14,547 bases of DNA from Thermoplasmata archaeon (GTDB lineage Archaea > Thermoplasmatota > Thermoplasmata > Thermoplasmatales > Thermoplasmataceae). Below, one piece after another: positions 6,620-13,070 of this stretch. The notes beneath the pieces are model-generated. The model had not been told where the DNA came from. It saw only the letters and a program-made list of their open reading frames with translations, and ran no database searches. The stretch covers positions 1-14,547 of the forward strand of contig JAJZZQ010000089.1 of NCBI GenBank assembly GCA_021797525.1. Reading direction: 5' to 3'. Position numbers and translations under genes: made by a program. The stretch's first letter is position 1; each line of letters starts with the position of its first letter.

Positions 6620-8047
6620 ATGATACAGGTCCTTGGAACATCTTCCTCTGCAGGAAAGAGCACCCTTACAATGGCACTGTGCAGGTATTTCTCCAATCTG
6701 GGCCTGAGGGTTAGTCCATTTAAGTCAGTAAATATGTCCCTGAATTCTATAGCAATTGGAGACGGCATAGAGATCTCAAGGTCGGTATGGCTTCAGTGCA
6801 AGGCTGCCCGTGTTGATCCCATTAAGGAGATGAACCCGTTTCTGCTCAAACCTGAAGGCATGGGAGGCAGCCAGGTTATAACCCTTGGGGAAAGCAAAGG
6901 AGTGATGGCTATCAGTCAGTACAGAAAATATATGTCTGAAGTGGCACCGGATGTTATAAAGGACTCAATTCTTAAACTCTCAAATGACTTTGACATAATC
7001 ATCGCTGAAGGGGCAGGTTCCCCTGCTGAAATAAACCTTGAAGGCTACGACTTTGCCAATACTTTTGTCTCCGATCTGTTTGATACGCCGTGCATTCTTA
7101 TAACAGACATAGACAGAGGCGGTGCCTTTGCCTCATTATATGGAACTATGTCACTGATGAGGGGGAGTGACCATGTCAGGTGGTTTATCATAAATAGGAT
7201 GAGCGGAGATTCGGGAGTCCTGAATTCCGGGATAAGTCGCCTTGAAAATATTACAGGAAAACAGTCCATTGGGGTTATACCAAAAATGAGGTATGTGGAC
7301 CTTCCGGGAGAGGATTCCCTTGACTATTTAACATACGGTCAGAGCTCGGAAAACATAGCAGTGATCAGATACCCATACATGGAAAACTACAGCGATGTTG
7401 ATCCTCTGCGTTTATCTGGAATCGGGTTCTCATATGTTGACAGCAACAATTCCTCCTTGCTTGAGTCCTCATCCACGATCATACTTCCAGGTTCGAAGAA
7501 CGTAGCCAAGGATCTTGAATACCTCAGGGAAACAAGCCTTGAGTCCTCCATATTGAAGCAGAGATCGAAAGGATGCAGAATACTGGGAATATGTGGCGGC
7601 TACCAGATGTTGGGAAAATCCATAAATTTCAATGAAGAGACCGATAATTACCTGCCAGGGCTTGGGCTTCTTGATTGCAAGACGGTTTACCAAAAGAGTA
7701 AGACTGTGAGAAAGGTTAATGGAAAACTCAATCCTGAGGTTTTCATAACTGACGATAATTTCTCTGGATATGAAATACACTATGGATCGGTTGAAAGTTC
7801 CGAAAATAGATTTGTTGCCATTACAGAATCACATAATGAGGGTGCTGTATCGGAAGATGGATTGGTTATAGGAACAAGCATTCACTCGCTCCTGGAAAAC
7901 AGTACATTTCTTAAATATGTTACAGGAGTGAAAAGTGCTTATTTTGATTATCCTGGCATTCTAGAAAATAACATTGAAAAAGTTACGGAGAACTTCATTT
8001 CACACATGAATATGGGGCCACTGGTCTCATATATTAAAGAAAAATAG
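6620..8047 (+). CDS. cobQ: Adenosylcobyric acid synthase (glutamine-hydrolysing)
   Basis: Also called CbiP. It amidates the b, d, e and g carboxylates of adenosylcobyrinic a,c-diamide using glutamine and ATP, giving adenosylcobyric acid. The 475-residue protein has the expected two domains. The dethiobiotin-synthetase-like ATPase half has P-loop GTSSSAGKST (6-15), VSPFKSVNMSLNS (31-43), MNPFLLKP (71-78), EGAGSPAEINL (130-140) and DIDRGGAFASL (163-173). The class I glutamine amidotransferase half has GICGGYQMLG with nucleophile Cys325, GYEIHYG (383-389) and GTSIHSLL with His422. All catalytic elements look intact. It is transcribed alone, divergent from cbiZ, and ends 6 nt from the convergent Mo-hydroxylase large subunit. 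Its presence beside CbiZ means two routes to the same intermediate are encoded together; whether the earlier corrin-ring pathway exists elsewhere in the genome cannot be seen. Confidence 0.95.
   Translation: MIQVLGTSSSAGKSTLTMALCRYFSNLGLRVSPFKSVNMSLNSIAIGDGIEISRSVWLQCKAARVDPIKEMNPFLLKPEGMGGSQVITLGESKGVMAISQYRKYMSEVAPDVIKDSILKLSNDFDIIIAEGAGSPAEINLEGYDFANTFVSDLFDTPCILITDIDRGGAFASLYGTMSLMRGSDHVRWFIINRMSGDSGVLNSGISRLENITGKQSIGVIPKMRYVDLPGEDSLDYLTYGQSSENIAVIRYPYMENYSDVDPLRLSGIGFSYVDSNNSSLLESSSTIILPGSKNVAKDLEYLRETSLESSILKQRSKGCRILGICGGYQMLGKSINFNEETDNYLPGLGLLDCKTVYQKSKTVRKVNGKLNPEVFITDDNFSGYEIHYGSVESSENRFVAITESHNEGAVSEDGLVIGTSIHSLLENSTFLKYVTGVKSAYFDYPGILENNIEKVTENFISHMNMGPLVSYIKEK
8036..8045 (-). 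terminator. Oligo-T tract just after the Mo-hydroxylase large subunit
   Basis: On the minus strand the sequence after the large-subunit stop reads ATTTTTCTTT (T5 at 8044-8040), 9-18 nt past the stop codon. It is the only clear T tract near this operon end and a plausible archaeal termination point. It lies inside the 3' end of cobQ on the other strand. Confidence 0.35.
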
Positions 8048-8053
8048 TGGAGG

Positions 8054-10087
8054 TCACTGAACTGCGGCCTCCCTGAGGAGCAGTTCGGGCTTTATGGGTG
8101 TTTCATTAAATTCTCTCCCAAGGGCTTTCTCCAGTGCTCTGGAAAGTGCGATGGGCACACCTATTGTGGGAGCTTCCCCAATTCCCTTTGCCTTTGATGG
8201 AAGTGTTGACTCAGATTTGTAGTATTTTATTGTAAATTTTGGCATAAGATCTGCAGTGGCAACTCCTGCATCAGAAATAGATGATGTCAGCGGCTGGCCA
8301 TCTTCATCAAAAGCAAGTTCTTCATAGAGAGCCTGAGAAATGCCCTGTACAGATCCTCCAGCGATCTGTCCTGCAGCGTTGGCTGGGTCCAGTACTCTTC
8401 CTGCATCATAGTAGGATATGCAGTCTCGGATTTTCACCTTGCCAAGATCGTCCACATCTGCTGTAACAACATTAACTCCAAGGCTGCTTTCCATCTTTGA
8501 ATACTCAAAGTTGTGGTATGCATCCCAGTCTTCGCCCAGCAGATGATCCACAGAATATTTGCCGTATTTCTTCTCGACCTTTTCTCTGATCATTCTGGCA
8601 GCCATTATGACAGCTGATCCCGCAACCATTGCGGATCTGCTTCCCCAAGCCCCTATTCCAGCAGGTATCTGATCTGTGTCCCCGAGCTGGAAATCCACAA
8701 CTGATTCATCAACACCAAGCTCCTCGTTTATGAGGGTCCTGGCGAAGACATCGTGCCTCTGCCCATGGGCATTTCCTCCGATCCAGACCTTAACTCTTCC
8801 GTCCTTTACCTGTACTCTTGCAGATTCTCCACCACTGGTGGCGTGATAGAGAATGAGTAATGAGAAGCCTGTGTTGTATTTTTTGGAAAGTTCTCTGTAT
8901 CCTGTCTCTTTTATTGCGGCCTCAAGGAACTTCTTTGACGGCTCCACTTCAAAACCAAGAGGAGATCTGTATCTCTCTTCAGCAGCATTCTTTAGCCTTA
9001 CATCTACCGGATCCATATTGAGTTTATCTGCAAGGTGATCCATCATTTTCTCAATGAAAAACATAGCCTCTGGCCTTCCAGCTCCTCTATAAGGACCCTG
9101 AGGAGCTTTGTTGGTAAGCACAGACCTTGCCCTTACGTACGCATTTTCAAGATGATAAGCACCTGCAAGCTGCATTGCTATGAATGCCGGTGAGAACTCA
9201 CCAGAACCTCCAGTGAATGCGCCATTATCAACGAGAACCTCACCTTTGAGTCCTTTAATTTTCCCTGATCTGTCAGCGTAAAGTCTGAGTTTTGCAACTG
9301 CCCCTCTTCCAGGCCTGCTTGCAAGAAGGTGCTCCCGTCTGGTTTCTATCCACTTTACCGGCCTTTTCTCCTTCATTGCGAGCCAGGCAGCCACTACATA
9401 CTCGGGGAACAATCCACCCTTCAGGCCGAAAGCTCCTCCTGTATCCGTCTGTATAACCCTTACCTTCTCTGCAGGGAGATGCATAGCCTCACAAATTCCT
9501 GACTTTATGCTGTATATGCTCTGAGTACCAATCCATATGGTAAGTTTATCACCATCATATGCAGTAACTATACCTCTTGGCTCAATGGGGTTTGTGGCAA
9601 TCCTGTTATTTACGAACTTCCCTTCTATTACAATATCTCCAACATCGTCGGAAAAGTCCTTTCCAAAATATCTGTCAACTATTACGTTTGACTTGCTGGC
9701 AGGGTTAATAGGTTCAAAACCAATGGCCTTCTCAGGATCTGAAACTCCTTGGAGAGGCTCATAGTCAACCTCAACAGAATCTATTAGATCCTCTGCCTCA
9801 TAAGGATCAGTTGAATAGACAGCAGCAACTGGCTGCCCGACATAGCCAACAAAATCCTTTGCAAGGACCGGATGTGCTGTTGAACTGAATGTCTGCTCCT
9901 CGTCAGAGCCTTCGCCCACAGCAGCAATATCGAAATTAACATCTTTATGAGTTATCCCACCGCTGATCTTTTTGATTTTTGCTCTTGGATATGGGCTTCT
10001 GACAAACCCAAGATAAAGCATTCCTGGCATGTGTATGTCATCCACGAATGTTCCATTGCCCTTTACGAATTTCTCGCTGAGATCCAT
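8054..10087 (-). CDS. Molybdenum hydroxylase large (Mo-cofactor) subunit, aldehyde oxidoreductase / CoxL family
   Basis: A 677-residue catalytic subunit of the xanthine oxidase family, holding the molybdopterin cofactor. In order: GNGTFVDDIHMPGMLY N-terminal hammerhead domain (about 10-25), GQPVAAV (84-90), GGAFGLKGG (217-225), QGPYRGAGRPEA (330-341), HGQRHD (441-446), GAWGSRSAMVAGSAV (479-493) and GIGEAPTIGVP near the end, with the predicted catalytic Glu638. The loop PYRGAGR is the form-II type; aerobic CO dehydrogenase has AYxCSFR here, so CO oxidation is not supported. An aldehyde substrate (such as glyceraldehyde) or a heterocycle is possible. The protein is about 70-100 residues shorter than typical members, mainly because of a short segment around residues 503-531. 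Third gene of the M-S-L operon, 6 nt after the small subunit; GAGG lies 12 nt before its ATG. Confidence 0.92.
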   Translation of the reverse strand: MDLSEKFVKGNGTFVDDIHMPGMLYLGFVRSPYPRAKIKKISGGITHKDVNFDIAAVGEGSDEEQTFSSTAHPVLAKDFVGYVGQPVAAVYSTDPYEAEDLIDSVEVDYEPLQGVSDPEKAIGFEPINPASKSNVIVDRYFGKDFSDDVGDIVIEGKFVNNRIATNPIEPRGIVTAYDGDKLTIWIGTQSIYSIKSGICEAMHLPAEKVRVIQTDTGGAFGLKGGLFPEYVVAAWLAMKEKRPVKWIETRREHLLASRPGRGAVAKLRLYADRSGKIKGLKGEVLVDNGAFTGGSGEFSPAFIAMQLAGAYHLENAYVRARSVLTNKAPQGPYRGAGRPEAMFFIEKMMDHLADKLNMDPVDVRLKNAAEERYRSPLGFEVEPSKKFLEAAIKETGYRELSKKYNTGFSLLILYHATSGGESARVQVKDGRVKVWIGGNAHGQRHDVFARTLINEELGVDESVVDFQLGDTDQIPAGIGAWGSRSAMVAGSAVIMAARMIREKVEKKYGKYSVDHLLGEDWDAYHNFEYSKMESSLGVNVVTADVDDLGKVKIRDCISYYDAGRVLDPANAAGQIAGGSVQGISQALYEELAFDEDGQPLTSSISDAGVATADLMPKFTIKYYKSESTLPSKAKGIGEAPTIGVPIALSRALEKALGREFNETPIKPELLLREAAVQ

Positions 10088-10093
10088 ATTAAA

Positions 10094-10618
10094 TCACTTC
10101 CTCACAGTAACAGTCTGCTCTTCTTCCAGTGAATCGCCTTCCTCTTCCATTCTTTTTTCTGCGTCCTTTATGGACATTATTATATTATCGTACCCAGTAC
10201 ATCTGCACAGGTTTCCTGATATTGCCTCACGGATCTCCTGTTCGCTTACATTCTTTTTGTGCTTAAGCAGCCAGTATGCACTTATGATCATTCCTGAAGT
10301 GCAGTAACCGCACTGCAGTCCATGGTTGTCCACGAAGGATTTCTGTATTGGGTGCATTTTTCCTGGTTCTTTTGAAAGACCCTCTATTGTGGTTACTTTC
10401 TTCCTGTCAGCCTGGACAGCAAGGATGGTGCATGATTTAACTGCCCTTCCATCCAGAAGAACGGTACATGCTCCACAGTTTGTAGTGTCGCACCCTACGT
10501 GTGTTCCTGTTGAGCCTCCAATTTCCCTTAGAAAATGAACAAGAAGCATTCGTGGTTCTACATCAGCCTCTTTTCTTTCGCCGTTAACAGTTATTGAAAC
10601 GTGTCTCTTTTCAACCAT
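10094..10618 (-). CDS. Molybdenum hydroxylase small [2Fe-2S] subunit
   Basis: A 174-residue electron-transfer subunit that passes electrons from the Mo centre to FAD. It has the ferredoxin-like N-terminal domain with Cys43, Cys48, Cys51 and Cys63 (GCDTTNCGACTVLLDG) for the plant-type cluster. The helical C-terminal domain has Cys103, Cys106, Cys138 and Cys140 (CGYC and NLCRCTGYDNI) for the second cluster. All eight ligands are present. Length is normal, with a charged Glu/Lys tail after residue 155. The ATG is 1 nt past the stop of the FAD subunit, with a strong GGAGG 8 nt upstream, so translation is coupled within the operon. The family is certain; substrate specificity lies in the large subunit. 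Confidence 0.95.
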   Translation of the reverse strand: MVEKRHVSITVNGERKEADVEPRMLLVHFLREIGGSTGTHVGCDTTNCGACTVLLDGRAVKSCTILAVQADRKKVTTIEGLSKEPGKMHPIQKSFVDNHGLQCGYCTSGMIISAYWLLKHKKNVSEQEIREAISGNLCRCTGYDNIIMSIKDAEKRMEEEGDSLEEEQTVTVRK

Positions 10619-10619
10619 T

Positions 10620-11489
10620 TTAATTGCCTCCTTCCTTCTTTATTGCTTTCTCCATAGTTTTTATGGATAGCCTCTTCAATATTTCTTTCTTGTATTTTTC
10701 ACTGCCATACTGGTCCTCTAATGGCTGTGATGCACTTACGATCAGCTCTGCCGCATGTTTCAGGACCGAGTCATCAGGTTTCTTTCCTGTCAGGTACTTC
10801 TCTGCTTCAGTGCACTTTATTGCCTTTGGTCCCATTGAAGTTATAGCAAGCCCAGCTTTGCCAATCTTTCCTGATTCCATTGAGAACTGCACCGCTACTC
10901 CTGCCACTGAGAAATTCCAGGTCCCCTTCTTGAATTTTCCATAAGCACCATATGAGTTCGGCCCCCAGTATGGAAGGATTATTTCCTTCAGAACCTCATC
11001 ATGTTTCATGCTTGTCTCAAATGTGTCAACAAAGAAATCCTCTGCACTGATTTCCCTAGTTCCAGATTCGCCCTGAACAACAAATTTTGCTCCTATGGCC
11101 AGCATTACTGAGGGAAAATCATTGCTTGGATCAGCGTGAGAAATATTTCCCCCTATTGTTCCAGTGTTCCTAACAAGAGGATCTGCAACCTGGGATGCAC
11201 AGTCCAGAATCAGAGGGAAATATTTCTTTATAATGTCTGAGAACTCGAGATCGCTGTCCACGGTCATAGCTCCCACATGGACTCCGTCCTTCCTTTCATC
11301 TATGTAGGAAAGTCCCCGAACCTCTGACAGTGATATGAGACAGGGGATTGTTACTACCCGTGACTTGAGAAGTGGAATAAGGCTCTGACCACCAGCTAGT
11401 ATTTTGGCGTCATCGCCGTACTTCTTCAGAAGTCCGACTATCTCTTCTATACCTGTCGGTGCATAGTATTCAAAACGTGGTGGATTCAT
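10620..11489 (-). CDS. Molybdenum hydroxylase medium (FAD) subunit
   Basis: A 289-residue FAD-binding subunit (CoxM/CutM type). It accepts electrons from the iron-sulfur subunit and hands them to an external acceptor. It begins with FEYYAPTGIEEIVGLLKKYG. The two FAD loops are AGGQSLIPLLKSR (about residues 32-44) and TGTIGGNISHADPSND (about 110-125). The C-terminal CO_deh_flav-like domain includes FKKGTWNFSVAGVAVQF. Length and domain order are those of the family. The start is set at ATG 11489 because TTTAAATATT is centred 26 nt upstream, which suits a leaderless first gene; a TTG at 11498 would add three residues. It is the first gene of the M-S-L operon, so this promoter probably drives all three subunits. 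Confidence 0.93.
   Translation of the reverse strand: MNPPRFEYYAPTGIEEIVGLLKKYGDDAKILAGGQSLIPLLKSRVVTIPCLISLSEVRGLSYIDERKDGVHVGAMTVDSDLEFSDIIKKYFPLILDCASQVADPLVRNTGTIGGNISHADPSNDFPSVMLAIGAKFVVQGESGTREISAEDFFVDTFETSMKHDEVLKEIILPYWGPNSYGAYGKFKKGTWNFSVAGVAVQFSMESGKIGKAGLAITSMGPKAIKCTEAEKYLTGKKPDDSVLKHAAELIVSASQPLEDQYGSEKYKKEILKRLSIKTMEKAIKKEGGN
10627..10631 (-). promoter_or_regulatory. Shine-Dalgarno site of the [2Fe-2S] subunit
   Basis: GGAGG on the minus strand lies 8 nt before the ATG at 10618, inside the last codons of the FAD-subunit gene. It is the best Shine-Dalgarno match noted in the window and contrasts with first genes of operons, which lack one. It therefore fits internal re-initiation within a leaderless-led operon. 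Confidence 0.6.
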
Positions 11490-11510
11490 AGTACTCAAAC
11501 ATTTTAGTCT

Positions 11511-11520
11511 AATATTTAAA
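11511..11520 (-). promoter_or_regulatory. TATA-like box of the Mo-hydroxylase operon
   Basis: TTTAAATATT (minus strand) is centred about 26 nt upstream of the medium-subunit ATG at 11489, in the 71-nt gap after xdhC. It indicates a separate leaderless promoter for the structural genes, independent of xdhC, although read-through from xdhC is possible because no clear terminator lies between them. Confidence 0.55.
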
Positions 11521-11560
11521 ATAATTTATATGTGGTTTTCAGTATTAAACGCCATATATC

Positions 11561-12391
11561 TTAATTCCTCAGTTCATGTTCAACTTTAATGCTGTGCCTC
11601 TCCCTTACAATTTCAGAAGCAATGCTGAGGGCTATTTCGAATGGGCTGACCGCATTTATGTCAATACCGATTGGGGTGTGAATTGATTCAAGGAACTTTT
11701 CACTAATACCGTCGCTCTTCAATACATCAAAATCATGTTTAATTCTCTTCCTGCTTGCCAGCAGCCCTATGTAAGCCGGACTCTTTTCAGAAAGAGCCTT
11801 CAGGGTAGTAATATCCCTTTCCCCCTTTGTCAAGACCACAATGAAATCTGAACTGCTGACATCGAGCGAAGACAGATCGAAATCCATGTCCTTTACAAGA
11901 TTGTCAGGCTTATTCTCCAGGGAAGGCGCGTGATCAATAACTGTGACCTTGAAATTCAAATGTTTGCCAAGCATTACAAGGTAATCCTCTATCTCATCTC
12001 TGCCACCCTGGCCTATTATGTATAGCTTCTGCGATGGCAGGTATGGTTCAAGGTATATCTCTAGAGTCCCGCCGCAGAATGTTTCTACGTATATATCATC
12101 ATCCTGCTTTTTCCTTACCATGGCATTCAGCCCCATTCCTGCATCCTCCAGGTGAACTCTAACTACCTTCGGCTGCCCTGATTTAAGAACACTGTCAGCA
12201 GCGTCCAGAATAACATTCTCTGGACATGCTCCGCCAAGTGTTCCATAGGCAATTGAGCCATTCTGGATTATTACTTTGAACCCCGGTTTGGCAAGAGATG
12301 AGCCTTCTGTCCGTATTACAGTCGCTACTACGAATGCCGATGACTTCTTACCCATTTCCCCAAGTTTACCAGCGAAGTCATAGTTTTCCAT
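11561..12391 (-). CDS. xdhC: XdhC/CoxI family molybdenum hydroxylase maturation factor
   Basis: XdhC proteins bind the mature molybdenum cofactor, help its sulfuration, and insert it into xanthine-oxidase-family enzymes. This 276-residue member has the N-terminal XdhC/CoxI domain: VIRTEGSSLAKPG (about 25-37), LGGACPENV (52-60, where many members have GGCVE) and FCGGTLEIYLEP (105-116, with the conserved Cys106). It then has a Rossmann-like C-terminal domain: LYIIGQGGRDEIEDYL (123-138), VVLTKGERD, YIGLLASRKR, and HTPIGIDINAVSPFEIALSI near the end. It lies just upstream of the three subunit genes on the same strand and divergent from MocA, which makes the cofactor that XdhC handles. TTTAA at -24 to -28 from its ATG suggests a leaderless transcript. 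Confidence 0.92.
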   Translation of the reverse strand: MENYDFAGKLGEMGKKSSAFVVATVIRTEGSSLAKPGFKVIIQNGSIAYGTLGGACPENVILDAADSVLKSGQPKVVRVHLEDAGMGLNAMVRKKQDDDIYVETFCGGTLEIYLEPYLPSQKLYIIGQGGRDEIEDYLVMLGKHLNFKVTVIDHAPSLENKPDNLVKDMDFDLSSLDVSSSDFIVVLTKGERDITTLKALSEKSPAYIGLLASRKRIKHDFDVLKSDGISEKFLESIHTPIGIDINAVSPFEIALSIASEIVRERHSIKVEHELRN

Positions 12392-12413
12392 AACTTAATA
12401 TTGCAACACATCG

Positions 12414-12420
12414 CTTAAAC
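12414..12420 (-). promoter_or_regulatory. TATA-like box of xdhC
   Basis: GTTTAAG on the minus strand spans about -23 to -29 from the xdhC ATG at 12391, the position of an archaeal TATA box for a leaderless mRNA. It is a weaker AT core than the others in the window. Confidence 0.4.
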
Positions 12421-12440
12421 GTTTCCGATTTGCTCAAAAG

Positions 12441-12449
12441 ATTATAATT
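12441..12449 (+). promoter_or_regulatory. TATA-like box of mocA
   Basis: ATTATAATT is centred about 25 nt before the ATG at 12470 and only 16 nt before the alternative TTG at 12461. The spacing therefore supports the ATG as the leaderless start. It lies 20-odd nt from the divergent xdhC box, so one regulator binding here could control both genes. Confidence 0.5.
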
Positions 12450-12469
12450 GGAGTTAATGATTGGAAATT

Positions 12470-13063
12470 ATGAAAATATCTCCGGTGATTCTTGCTTCAG
12501 GGTTTTCTAGAAGATTTGGCACCGACAAATTGATGGAGAAAGCCCTGGGGAGCCCTCTAATAGATTATGTGATCCGGGCATTGCATGAAGCTGGTTTTGC
12601 TGAAATTTTTGCTGTCATCAGGAAAGAGCAGGAAGAGCTCAAGAACCATGCCGGTGAATACCTGAAATTTATTGAAAATGAAAAAGCAATTGAGGGGCAG
12701 TCATCCGCCATAAAAGCAGCCGTTTCACACCTCAGGTCAGAATCAGATGCGATAATGTTTTTACTGGGGGATCAGCCACTCATCAGAGCTGATACCATTA
12801 TAAGGCTCTGCCGAACACATACCTCTGAAGAATATGGTATTTCTTCATGCCAGATTGATGGAAGGCTTTGCCCTCCAGTAATATTCAGTTCTTTTTACTT
12901 TGATGAACTCATGAATCTGTCAGGAGATACCGGGGCTAAACCTGTTCTTATCAGACATACTGACAGAATAGCTAGAATATCGTTCGGAGAAAGGTATGAA
13001 GCGGAGGATGTGGATGTCCCGCAGATGATTCCGGTAATTGAAAATTTCCTGAAGGTTGCCTGA
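12470..13063 (+). CDS. mocA: Molybdenum cofactor cytidylyltransferase (MocA-like NTP transferase)
   Basis: Predicted to transfer CMP from CTP to Mo-molybdopterin, making the cytosine dinucleotide form used by many xanthine-oxidase-family enzymes. The 197-residue protein has the nucleotidyltransferase signature LASGFSRRFGTDKL (8-21), then EGQSSAIKAAV (about 75-85), FLLGDQPLIRADT (97-109, with the metal-binding Asp) and LSGDTGAKPVLI (150-161). The QSS, GDQPL and SGDTGA blocks are characteristic of MocA rather than MobA (guanylyltransferase) or CobY (cobinamide guanylyltransferase), which share the fold. The ATG at 12470 is preferred to the TTG at 12461 because of the TATA-box spacing. It diverges from xdhC and converges on meaB with a 7-nt gap. 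The context of a complete Mo-hydroxylase operon supports the assignment. Confidence 0.88.
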   Translation: MKISPVILASGFSRRFGTDKLMEKALGSPLIDYVIRALHEAGFAEIFAVIRKEQEELKNHAGEYLKFIENEKAIEGQSSAIKAAVSHLRSESDAIMFLLGDQPLIRADTIIRLCRTHTSEEYGISSCQIDGRLCPPVIFSSFYFDELMNLSGDTGAKPVLIRHTDRIARISFGERYEAEDVDVPQMIPVIENFLKVA

Positions 13064-13070
13064 GGATCTT

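Noticed and set aside
8054..10087. Aerobic CO dehydrogenase large subunit
   Set aside because: The AYxCSFR loop with its Cu-binding Cys is replaced by PYRGAGR.
12470..13063. The NTP transferase as the missing CobY guanylyltransferase of the B12 pathway
   Set aside because: Size and fold fit, but the GQSS, LLGDQPL and LSGDTGA blocks are those of MocA, and the gene is paired with xdhC next to a Mo-hydroxylase.
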